Assembly (NCBI RefSeq): GCF_015706575.1
Contig: NW_024037055.1
Span: forward strand, 15,352,262-15,416,261
Direction: 5' to 3'
Length of the DNA: 64,000 nt
Source of the DNA: Patiria miniata
Lineage: Eukaryota > Echinodermata > Asteroidea > Valvatida > Asterinidae
Of this stretch, positions 38,601 through 50,500 are shown piece by piece. A program made the position numbers and the translations under genes. Each line of letters begins with the position of its first letter. Within the stretch, counting starts at the first letter, position 1. The notes beneath the pieces are model-generated. The model did not search any database, was not told the DNA's origin, and saw nothing but the letters and a program-made list of their open reading frames with translations.

Positions 38601-39745
38601 AGGGACCCGGTCCCATTGCAAGGTGGACCCGTGTTGTTATGGAGGCTCGAGGACGACAGTGTGAAAGGCTTTACCACTGCATCACTCCGCTATGAACATA
38701 ATATCATCGAGAGTTCGAACCGCGCTCAGACAGTAATAACTGTTTTTTACCGGACCAGCCGCTAGCGCTGCGAATTAGCAGGAGATTAGGCTACGTGTAA
38801 TTATTGTGACTTCATGGAGTTATTGTGCTGTTCAAATTGCAATCGCCATGCTCAGACAGGGGATACAGTCTTTTCCATGAACATAAGAACAAAGGAGGAA
38901 AATGTATTCTTTTGAGCTACGTTTGGTATGCGCGCTCCATAAACACTCAAGCCTATTATATACATATTCAGGGCGTTAACACAGCCCTGCTGGCGGCGAG
39001 CCAGGGCGTGGTGTGTTGGGTGTTGCACTTACGAAGGATAGACAAGATGGAGACGTCGTGGCTTTATACTGCTACTCCAAGTTTTCTCGTCGAGCGGCCT
39101 TGAATGTTAATGACCTCAAACATGTAATTTGACGACCGGAACACACGGAAGAAGGAAAAGGTACGCGTCACAGTCATGCATTCAAAGTAAGTAAAGCCAT
39201 TAGATTTTGTGAAGTTGACGGCCAGCCATTATTTGTCTTCAGGCTAGCCCCATAAATGTGGCCAATTTACTGGACTACCTCCGTAAACATAGGCCACACT
39301 TCCACATGTACAAAAACGTGTCGCACTTTGTCAAATTTTGATTTTCACATTTAGGCTTAGTTTGTAGGTTTTTTTTGCTTTAGAAGCATACTCACCCTCT
39401 TTATAGGCTAATCAGAAAGTGCTGCCTTTTTCAGATGTCTATTTTTTGTGAAATTTTCAGATTCATTTGCACACCTTTGCGTATCAAAATTTCAACATGA
39501 AATTTCACAAAAATTAAACATCTGAAAAGGGACTGTTTAATAAAAAAAGTGACAGATGTTTACTTTGCACCTGGGAAAAACCCCGACCCAAATGTTTAGT
39601 GAGCCCTTACTTATTTAAAAAAAAAACCCAACATTTTCAACCTGACTATCTGTCCTTTAACTGTTGTTGTTGTTGCTGCGGTGCAAACATAATTACAAAC
39701 CTGATTTCTATTTCGTTTGCAGATATCAATTGAAACTAATCAAAA
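35691..39745. other. Intergenic region without a recognised gene
   Basis: I see no exon of a known family. It holds a TTAA-flanked MITE (37768-38275), a GT dinucleotide run near 37597-37613 and AT-rich DNA. The sequence near 39120-39187 is richer in CpG and ends in a GTAAGT-like donor, which might be the 5' untranslated exon of the candidate gene starting at 39746. Confidence 0.5.
37768..38275. mobile_element. piggyBac-like MITE, 508 bp, TTAA duplication
   Basis: Left end CCTCTTCCCCAGCGTGC and right end GTAAGCACTGGGGAAGAGG are inverted repeats, with TTAA at 37764-37767 and 38276-38279. Ends starting CC next to TTAA are typical of piggyBac. No transposase is present. Confidence 0.8.
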
Positions 39746-39805
39746 TGATATCCTTAATACGGAGACACGGGGACATCTTCCGGCAACTCAGAGGAATCGA
39801 ATATG
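39746..39805 (+). CDS. Possible first coding exon of an unidentified gene
   Basis: After a TTTGCAG acceptor at 39720 comes a short leader, an ATG at about 39746 and about 20 codons, MISLIRRHGDIFRQLRGIEY, that end at a good GTGAGT donor at about 39806. The basic, amphipathic start could be a mitochondrial presequence, but I do not recognise the family and no following exon is seen before the satellite begins. This is a weak call based on splice signals and a plausible N-terminus. Confidence 0.3.
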
Positions 39806-39837
39806 GTGAGTTTGGATTCTTCAGAAATTAATTGCAC

Positions 39838-40448
39838 AGTATGTCCTAAAAAGTGTCCGTTTGCCTATTTAAAATAACTACAAAATCATGAGGTCAATTG
39901 AAATTGTTTGGTCTTGCTGATACTTCTACGCATTGGCCTCTACTCCTAGGCTTTGGGGAGTTTCATTTATTTCAGTTTTGCATTAGTGCTACGCAATGGT
40001 CAGTTGATCACAACAACATTTTTGGACAATGTGACCAAGTTCCTTTCCTTACCCAATCACAGTTCTGTGTTACGTAAGCTGTGTAAAATCCCTCATATTG
40101 TAAATTGGGCTTCAGCTGGGATTGGAATCATTTGCCTGGCTATCAGTCATTATGGCAAGAAGCAAGAAGTAATAATGCTCAAGGGCAAATGATTCCTATC
40201 CCCAACGACACCAGCCTTTTTTTCTCAGCATGCAGGATTTTACACAGCTTACGCAACACAGCAAATTGATTGATGCATGAACTTGGAATGTCAAATTGTT
40301 GCTGTGCTCAATTGACAATCGTGCAATGATGCGAGAAACTCATAGGGGTTGAGGCAAACATCTTCACAACCAAACAATTTCAAAATAGACATTGTGGATC
40401 TGAAGTCATTTTAAAAACAGTCATACGGACACGTTTTGGGGACATACT
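39838..40448. mobile_element. Mariner-like MITE with long inverted arms, 611 bp
   Basis: Left AGTATGTCCTAAAAAGTGTC and right end ACACGTTTTGGGGACATACT are inverted; arms pair imperfectly over about 240 bp, including GTTACGTAAGCTGTGTAAAA on the left with its complement near 40225. TA next to TGTCC on both sides suits a Tc1/mariner TA target. A related arm lies at 24288-24530. It directly borders the satellite. Confidence 0.7.
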
Positions 40449-40454
40449 TTATAT

Positions 40455-41574
40455 AGGGCCAACATGTAGAACAAATTTTACGTTTTTCGAAAGCTGCTGA
40501 GTAGGTCTACAACATGCGAAAACAAGCAAGTCTTGAGACCCAAAATTGCAAAACTTGTGGAGAAAATGCAAGGTGTAGTCACTGAATCGCGCTAGTTGCG
40601 TTTTGTGCAGTAAAACCCATAGCAAGGACTGACAGAGCCATACAACACCGCCTCTCTATATATCGATTAAAAGATACCTTAAAACAGGAAATTCTAGACA
40701 AACTCTGCGTTGTTCGAAAGCTGCTGGTTATAGGTCTACAACATGCAAAAACAAGCAAGTCTTAAGACCCAAGACTTGAGGAGAAAATGCAAGAAGTAGT
40801 CACTGGATCCAGCTAGTTGCGTTTTGTGCAGTAAATCCCATAGCAAGGCCTGTCAGAGCCATACAACACCGCCTCTCTGAAAGTCGATCAAAAGTTACCT
40901 TAAAACAGGAAATTGTAGACAAACTCTACGTTGTTCAAAAGCTGTTGAGAAGGTCTACAACATGCAAAAACAAGCAAGTATTGAGACCCAAAACTTGTGG
41001 AGAAAAAGCAAGATGTACTCTCTGAATCCCGCTAGTTTCGTTTTGTGCAGTTAATCCCATAGCAAGGCCTGTCAGTGCCATACAACATCGCCTCTCTATG
41101 TGTCGATCAAAAGGTACCTTACAACAGTTAATTATAGACCCACTCTACGTTGTTCGAAAGCTGCTGATTATGTTTACAACATGCAAAAACAAGCCAGTCT
41201 TTAGACCCATGACTTTTGCAGAAAACAGAAGATGTATTCACTCAATCCCGCTAGTTGCGTTTTCTGCATTAAATCCCATAGCAAGGCATGTCAGCCACAT
41301 GCAACACGCCTCTCTATATGTCGATCAAAAGGTACCTTAAATAAGAAGTTGTTGACAAACTCTACGTTGTTCGAAAGCTGCTGATTAGGTCTACATTATG
41401 CAAAAACAAGCAAGTCTTTAGATCCAATACTTCTGGAGAAAATGCAAGATGTAGTCACTCAATCCCACAAGTTGCGATTTGTGCAGTAAATCCCAAAGCA
41501 AGGCCTGCATCTCGATCTAAAGGTACCTTAAAATAGGAAATTCTAAGCAAACTCTACGTTGTTAGAAAGCTGCT
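40455..41574 (+). repeat. Diverged satellite monomers at the array edge, about 195-225 bp
   Basis: About five units, recognised by TTGTTCGAAAGCTGCTGATT followed by GGTCTACAACATGCAAAAAC; starts near 40480, 40705, 40927, 41144 and 41361, with the last junction near 41556. They align with the main monomer along their length (GAAAGCTGCTGATTAGGTCTAC with GAGAGCTAGTTAGTCAGGCTAC; AATACTTCTGGAGAAAATG with AATACTCGTGGAGAAAATG; CCATAGCAAGGCCTGTCAG with CCATAGAGTAGGCTGTCAG), at roughly two-thirds identity by eye. Confidence 0.85.
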
Positions 41575-44500
41575 GACATGTATGGAGAACTAATTAGTCA
41601 GGCTACAACGTCCAACAAGTTTGAAGTCCATAGACCCAATACTCGTGGAGAAAGTGAGACATAAGCAAGAATATTTTGACCGAGTTTATTTCTGTGTGGA
41701 AATTGCCATAGAGTAGGCTGTCAGCGGGCTTCACTCCGTGGTTTGTTTACATGCTATATCTCGTCTTGAAGGTATCTTTTTATGAAAAATTCCTAATTTG
41801 TTTGACATGTATGGAGAGCTAGTTAGTCAGGCTACAACATCCAACAAGTTTGAAGTCCATAGACCCAATACTCGTGGAGAAAATGAGACATAAGCAAGAA
41901 TATTTTGCCCGAGTTTATTTCTGTGTGTAAATTGCCATAGAGTAGGCTGGCAGCGGGCTTCACTCCGTGGTTTGTTTACATGCCATATCTCGTCTTGAAG
42001 GTTTCTTGTTATGAAAAAGTCTTACATTTGTTGACATGTATGGAGAACTAATTAGTCAGGCTACAACGTCCAACAAGTTTGAAGTCCATAGACCCAATAC
42101 TCGTGGAGAAAATGAGACATAAGCAAGAATATTTTGCCCGAGTTTATTTCTGTGTGGAAATTGCCATAGAGTAGGCTGTCAGCGGGCTTCACTCCGTGGT
42201 TTGTTTACATGCTATATCTCGTCTTGAAGGTATCTTGTTATGAAAAATTCCTCATTTGTTTGACATGTATGGAGAGCTAGTTAGTCAGACTACAACATCC
42301 AACAAGTTTGAAGTCCATAGACCCACTACTCGTGGAGAAAATGGGACATAAGCAAGAATATTCTGCCCGAGTTCATTTCTGTGTGTAAATTGCCATAGAG
42401 TAGGCTGTCAGCGGGCTTCACTCTGTGGTTTGTTTACATGCTATATCTCGTCTTGGCGGTATCTTGTCATAAAAAATTCCTGATTTGTTTGACATGTATG
42501 GAGAGCTAGTTAATCAGACTACAACATCCAACAAGTTTGAAGTCCATAGACCCAATACTCGTGGAGAAAATGGGACATAAGCAAGAATATTCTGCCCGAG
42601 TTTATTTCTGTGTGTAAATTGCCATAGAGTAGGCTGTCAGCGGGCTTCACTCCGTGGTTTGTTTACATGCTATATCTCGTCTTGGCGGTATCTTGTCATA
42701 AAAAAATTCCTGATTTTTGTTGACATGTATGGAGAGCTAGTTAGTCAGGCTACAATGTCCAACAAGTTTGAAGTCCATAGACCCAATACTCGTGGAGAAA
42801 GTGAGACATAAGCAAGAATATTTTGCCCGAGTTTATTTCTGTGTGGAAATTGCCATAGAGTAGGCTGTCAGCGGGCTTCACTCCTTGGTTTGTTTACATG
42901 CTATATCTCGTCTTGAAGGTATCTTTTTATGAAAAATTCCTGATTTGTTTGACATGTATGGAGAGCTAGTTAGTCAAGCTACAACATCCAACAAGTTTGA
43001 AGTCCATAGACCCAATACTCGTGGAGAAAATGAGACATAAGCAAGAATATTTTGCCCGAGTTTATTTCTGTGTGTAAATTGCCATAGAGTAGGCTGGCAG
43101 CGGGCTTCACTCCGTGGTTTGTTTACATGCCATATCTCGTCTTGAAGGTTTCTTGTTATGAAAAAGTCTTACATTTGTTGACATGTATGGAGAGCTAATT
43201 AGTCAGGCTACAACGTCCAACAAGTTTGAAGTCCATAGACCCAATACTCGTGGAGAAAGTGAGACATAAGCAAGAATATTTTGCCCGAGTTTATTTCTGT
43301 GTGGAAATTGCCATAGAGTAGGCTGTCAGCGGGCTTCACTCCTTGCTTTGTTTACATGCTATATCTCGTCTTGAAGGTATCTTTTTATGAAAAATTCCTG
43401 ATTTGTTTGACATGTATGGAGAGCTAGTTAGTCAGACTACAACGTCCAACAAGTTTGAAGTCCATAGACCCAATACTCGTGGAGAAAATGAGACATAAGC
43501 AAGAATATTTTGCCCGAGTTTATTTCTGTGTGTAATTTGCCATAGAGTAGGCTGTCAGCGGGCTTCACTCCTTGGTTTGTTTACATGCTATATCTCGTCT
43601 TGAAGGTATCTTTTTATGAAAAGTTCCTAATTTGTTTGACATGTATAGAGAGCTAGTTAGTCAGGCTACAACGTCCAACTAGTTTGAAGTCCATAGACCT
43701 AATATTCGTGGAGAAAATGAGACATAAGCAAGAATATTCTGCCCGAGTTTATTTCTGTGTGGAAATTGCCATAGTGTAGGCTGTCAGCGGGCTTCACTCC
43801 GTGGTTTGTTTACATACTATATCTCGTCTTGAAGGTATCTTTGTATGAAAAGTTCCTGATTTTTTTGACATATATGGAGAGCTAGTTAGTCAGGCTACAA
43901 CGTCCAACAAGTTTGAAGTCCATAGACCCAATACTTGTGGAGAAAATGAGACATCAGCAAGAATATTCTGCCCGAGATTATTTCTGTGTGGATTTGCCAT
44001 AGAGTAGGCTGGCAGCGGGCTTCCCTCCGTGGTTTGTTTACATGCTATATCTCGTCTTGAAGGTATCTTGTTATAAAAAATTCCTGATTTTTTTGACATA
44101 TATGGAGAGCTAGTTAGTCAGGCTACAACGTCCAACAAGTTTGAAGTCCATAGACCCAATAGTCGTGGAGAAAATGAGACATAAGCAAGAATATTCTGCC
44201 CGAGTTTATTTCTGTGTGGAAATTGCCATAGTGTAGGCTGTCAGCGGGCTTCACTCCTTGCTTTGTTTACATGCTATATCTCGTCTTGAAGGTATCTTTT
44301 TATGAAAAATTCCTGATTTGTTTGACATGTATGGAGAGCTAGTTAGTCAGACTACAACGTCCAACAAGTTTGAAATCCATAGACCCAAATCTCGTGGAGA
44401 AAATGAGACATAAGCAAGAATATTTTGCCCGAGTTTATTTCTGTGTGGAAATTGCCATAGAGTAGGCTGTCAGCGGGCTTCACTCCGTGGTTTGTTTACA

Positions 44501-47500
44501 TGCTATATCTCGTCTTGAAGGTATCTTGTTATTAAAAATTCCTGATTTTTTTGACATGTATAGAGAGCTAGTTAGTCAGGCTACAACGTCCAACTAGTTT
44601 GAAGTCCATAGACCTAATATTCGTGGAGAAAATGAGACATAAGCAAGAATATTCTGCCCGAGTTTATTTCTGTGTGGAAATTGCCATAGTGTAGGCTGTC
44701 AGCGGGCTTCACTCCGTGGTTTGTTTACATGCTATATCTCGTCTTGAAGGTATCTTTGTATGAAAAGTTCCTGATTTTTTTGACATATATGGAGAGCTAG
44801 TTAGTCAGGCTACAACGTCCAACAAGTTTGAAGTCCATAGACCCAATACTTGTGGAGAAAATGAGACATCAGCAAGAATATTCTGCCCGAGTTTATTTCT
44901 GTGTGGATTTGCCATAGAGTAGGCTGGCAGCGGGCTTCCCTCCGTGGTTTGTTTACATGCTATATCTCGTCTTGAAGGTATCTTGTTATAAAAAATTCCT
45001 GATTTTTTTGACATATATGGAGAGCTAGTTAGTCAGGCTACAACGTCCAACAAGTTTGAAGTCCATAGACCCAATAGTCGTGGAGAAAATGAGACATAAG
45101 CAAGAATATTCTGCCCGAGTTTATTTCTGTGTGGAAATTGCCATAGTGTAGGCTGTCAGCGGGCTTCACTCCTTGGTTTGTTTACATGCTGTATCTCGTC
45201 TTGAAGGTATCTTTTTATGAAAAGTTCCTCATTTGTTTGACATGTATAGAGAGCTAGTTAGTCAGGCTACAACGTCCAACAAGTTTGAAGTCCATAGACC
45301 CAATACTCGTGGACAAAATGAGACATAAGCAAGAATATTCTGCCCGAGTTTATTTCTGTGTGTCAATTGCCATAGAGTAGGCTGTCAGCGGGCTTCACTC
45401 CGTGGTTTGTTTACATGCTATATCTCGTCTTGAAGGTATCTTTGTATAAAAAATTCCTGATTTTTTTGACATATCTGGAGAGCTAGTTAGTCAGGCTACA
45501 ACGTCCAACAAGTTTTAAGTCCATAGACCCAATACTCGTGGAGAAAATGAGACATAAGCAAGAATATTCTGCCCGAGTTTATTTCTGTGTGTATATTGCC
45601 ATAGAGTAGGCTGTCTGCGGGATCACTCCGTGGTTTATATTTACATGCTATATCTCGTGTTTGCGGTATTTTGTTATAAAAAAATTCCTAATTGTTTTGG
45701 TATGTATGGAGAGCTAGTTAGTCAGGCTACAACGTCCAACAAGTTTGAAGTCCATAGACCCAATACTCGTGGAGAAAGTGAGACATAAGCAAGAATATTT
45801 TGCCCGAGTTTATTTCTGTGTGGAAATTGCCATAGAGTAGGCTGTCAGCGGGCTTCACTCCTTGGTTTGTTTACATGCTATATCTCGTCTTGAAGGTATC
45901 TTTTTATGAAAAATTCCTGATTTGTTTGACATATATGGAGAGCTAGTTAGTCAGGCTACAACATCCAACAAGTTTGAAGTCCATAGACCCAATACTCGTG
46001 GAGAAATGAGACATAAGCAAGAATATTTTGCCCGAGTTTATTTCTGTGGGTAAATTTCCATAGAGTAGGCTGGCAGCGGGCTTCACTCCGTGGTTTGTTT
46101 ACATGCCATATCTCGTCTTGAAGGTTTCTTGTTATGAAAAAGTCTTACATTTGTTGACATGTATGGAGAGTTAGTTAGTCAGGCTACAACGTCCAACTAG
46201 TTTGAAGTCCATAGACCTAATATTCGTGGAGAAAATGAGACATAAGCAAGAATTTTCTGCCCGAGTTTATTTCTGTGTGGAAATTGCCATAGTGTAGGCT
46301 GTCAGCGGGCTTCACTCCGTGGTTTGTTTACATGCTATATCTCGTCTTGAAGGTATCTTTGTATGAAAAGTTCCTGATTTTTTGACATATATGGAGAGCT
46401 AGTTAGTCAGGCTACAACGTCCAACAAGTTTGAAGTCCATAGACCCAATAGTCGTGGAGAAAATGAGACATAAGCAAGAATATTCTGCCCGAGTTTATTT
46501 CTGTGTGCAAATTGCCATAGTGTAGGTTGTCAGCGGGCTTCACTCCTTGGTTTGTTTACATGCTGTATCTCGTCTTGAAGGTATCTTTTTATGAAAAATT
46601 CCTGATTTGTTTGACATATATGGAGAGCTAGTTAGTCAGGCTACAACATCCAACAAGTTTGAAGTCCATAGACCCAATACTCGTGGAGAAATGAGACATA
46701 AGCAAGAATATTTTGCCCGAGTTTATTTCTGTGTGTAAATTTCCATAGAGTAGGCTGGCAGCGGGCTTCACTCCGTGGTTTGTTTACATGCCATATCTCG
46801 TCTTGAAGGTTTCTTGTTATGAAAAAGTCTTACATTTGTTGACATGTATGGAGAGTTAGTTAGTCAGGCTACAACGTCCAACTAGTTTGAAGTCCATAGA
46901 CCTAATATTCGTGGAGAAAATGAGACATAAGCAAGAATATTCTGCCCGAGTTTATTTCTGTGTGGAAATTGCCATAGTGTAGGTTGTCAGCGGGCTTCAC
47001 TCCTTGGTTTGTTTACATGCCATATCTCGTCTTGAAGGTATCTTTTTATGAAAAGTTCCTCATTTGTTTGACATGTATAGAGAGCTAGTTAGTCAGGCTA
47101 CAACGTCCAACAAGTTTGAAGTCCATAGACCCAATACTCGTGGAGAAAATGAGACATAAGCAAGAATATTCTGCCCGAGTTTATTTCTGTGTGTCAATTG
47201 CCATAGAGTAGGCGGTCAGCGGGCTTCACTCCGTGGTTTGTTTACATGCTATATCTCGTCTTGAAGGTATCTTTGTATAAAAAATTCCTGATTTTTTTGA
47301 CATATCTGGAGAGCTAGTTAGTCAGGCTACAACGTCCAACAAGTTTGAAGTCCATAGACCCAATACTCGTGGAGAAAATGAGACATAAGCAAGAATATTC
47401 TGCCCGAGTTTATTTCTGTGTGGATTTGCCATAGAGTAGGCTGGCAGTGGGCTTCCCTCCGTGGTTTGTTTACATGCTATATCTCGTCTTGAAGGTATCT

Positions 47501-50500
47501 TGTTATAAAAAATTCCTGATTTTTTGGACATATATGGAGAGCTAGTTAGTCAGGCTACAACGTCCAACAAGATTGAAGTCCATAGACCCAATACTTGTGG
47601 AGAAAATGAGACATAAGCAAGAATATTCTGCCCGAGTTTATTTCTGTGTGGATTTGCCTTAGTAAGTAGGCTTGCAGCGGGCTTCCCTCCGTGGTTTGTT
47701 TACATGCTATATCTCGTCTTGGTGTTATCTTGTTATGAAAAATTCCTGATTTTTTCGACATATATGGAGAGCTAGTTAGTCAGGCTACAACGTCCAATAA
47801 GTTTTAAGTCCATAGACCCAATACTCGTGGAGAAAATGAGACATAAGCAAGAATATTCTGCCCGAGTTTATTTCTGTGTGGAAATTGCCATAGAGTAGGC
47901 TGTCAGCGGGATCACTCCGTGGTTTATATTTACATGCTATATCTCGTGTTTGCGGTATTTTGTTATAAAAAAATTCCTAATTTTTTTGGTATATATGGAG
48001 AGCTAGTTAGTCAGGCTACAACATGCAACAAGTTTTAAGTCCATAGACCCAATACTCGTGGAGAAAGTGAGACATAAGCAAGAATATTCTGCCCGAGTTT
48101 ATTTCTGTGTGTCAATTGCCATAGAGTAGGCTGTCAGCGGGCTTCACTCCGTGGTTTGTTTACATGCTATATCTCGTCTTGAAGGTATGTTGTTATAAAA
48201 AAATCCTATTTTTGTGACATGTATGGAGAGCTAGTTAGTCAGGCTACAACGTCCAACAAGTTTAAAGTCCATAGACCCAATAGTCGTGGAGAAAATGAGA
48301 CATAAGGAAGAATATTTTGCCCGAGTTTATTTCTGTGTGTCAATTGCCATAGAGTAGGCTGTCAGCGGGCTTCACTCCGTGGTTTGTTTACATACTATAT
48401 CTCGTCTTGGCGTTATCTTGTTATGAAAAATTCCTGTTTTTTTGACATATATGGAGAGCTAGTTAGTCAGGCTACAACGTCCAACAAGTTTTAAGTCCAT
48501 AGACCCAATACTCGTGGAGAAAAACAGACATAAGCAAGAATATTCTGCCCGAGTTTATTTCTGTGTGTATATTGCCATAGAGTAGGCTGTCTGCGGGATC
48601 ACTCCGTGGTTTATATTTACATGCTATATCTCGTGTTTGCGGTATTTTGTTATAAAAAAATTCCTAATTTTTTGGGTATGTATGGAGAGCTAGTTAGTCA
48701 GGCTACAACGTCCAACAAGTTTTAAGTCCATAGACCCAATACTCGTGGAGAAAGTGAGACATAAGCAAGAATATTTTGCCCGAGTTTATTTCTGTGTGGA
48801 AATTGCCATAGAGTAGGCTGTCAGCGGGCTTCACTCCTTGGTTTGTTTACATGCTATATCTCGTCTTGAAGGTTTCTTGTTATGAAAAAGTCTTACATTT
48901 GTTGACATGTATGCAGAGTTAGTTAGTCAGGCTACAACGTCCAACAAGTTTGAAGTCCATAGACCCAATACTCGTGGAGAAAGTGAGACATAAGCAAGAA
49001 TATTTTGCCCGAGTTTATTTCTGTGTGGAAATTGCCATAGAGTAGGCTGTCAGCGGGCTTCACTCCTTGGTTTGTTTACATGCTATATCTCGTCTTGAAG
49101 GTATCTTTTTATGAAAAATTCCTGATTTGTTTGACATGTATGGAGAGCTAGTTAGTCAGTCTACAACGTCCAACAAGTTTGAAGTCCATAGACCCAATAC
49201 TCGTGGAGAAAATGAGACATAAGCAAGAATATTCTGCCCGAGTTTATTTCTGTGTGGAAATTGCCATAGAGTAGGCTGTCAGCGGGCTTCACTCCTTGGT
49301 TTGTTTACATGCTATATCTCGTCTTGAAGGTATCTTGTTATAAAAAAATCCTGATTTTTTTGACATATATGGAGAGCTAGTTAGTCAGTCTACAACGTCC
49401 AACAAGTTTGAAGTCCATAGACCCAATAGTCGTGGAGAAAATGAGACATAAGCAAGAATATTCTGCCCAAGTTTATTTCTGTGTGGAAATTGCCATAGAG
49501 TAGGCTGTCAGCGGGCTTCACTCCTTGGTTTGTTTACATGCTATATCTCGTCTTGAAGGTATCTTGTTATGAAAAGTTCCAAATTTGTTTGACATTTATA
49601 GAGAGCTAGTTAGTCAGGCTACAACGTCCAACAAGTTTGAAGTCCATAGACCCAATACTCGTGGAGAAAATGAGACATAAGCAAGAATATTCTGCCCGAG
49701 TTTATTTCTGTGTGGAAATTGCCATAGAGTAGGCTGTCAGCGGGCTTCACTCCGTGGTGTGTTTACATGCTATATCTCGTCTTGAAGGTATCTTGTTATG
49801 AAAAATTCCTGATTTTTTTGACATGTATGGAGAGCTAGTTAGTCAGGCTACAACGTCCAACAAGTTTGAAGTCCATAGACCCAATACTCGTGGAGAAAAT
49901 GAGACATAAGCAAGAATATTCTGCCCGAGTTTATTTCTGTGTGTATATTGCCATAGAGTAGGCTGTCAGCGGGATCACTCCGTGGTTTATATTTACATGC
50001 TATATCTCGTGTTTGCGGTATTTTGTTATAAAAAAACTCCTAATTTTTTTGGTATGTATGGAGAGCTAGTTAGTCAGGCTACAACATGCAACAAGTTTGA
50101 AGTCCATAGACCCAATACTCGTGGAGAAAATGAGACATAAGCAAGAATATTCTGCCCGAGTTTATTTCTGTGTGGAAATTGCCATAGAGTAGGCTGTCAG
50201 CGGGCTTCACTCCGTGGTTTGTTTACATGCCATATCTCGTCTTGAAGGTTTCTTGTTATGAAAAAGTTTTACATTTGTTGACATGTATGGAGAACTAATT
50301 AGTCAGGCTACAACGTCCAACAAGTTTGAAGTCCATAGACCCAATACTCGTGGAGAAAGTGAGACATAAGCAAGAATATTTTGCCCGAGTTTATTTCTGT
50401 GTGGAAATTGCCATAGAGTAGGCTGTCAGCGGGCTTCACTCCTTGGTTTGTTTACATGCTATATCTCGTCTTGAAGGTATCTTTTTATAAAAAATTACTA

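Noticed and set aside
43890-47761. Repeated 68-69-residue open frames on the minus strand
   Set aside because: They are a frame of the satellite monomer, present only in some copies; the 229-bp period shifts frame each unit and there is no coding constraint.
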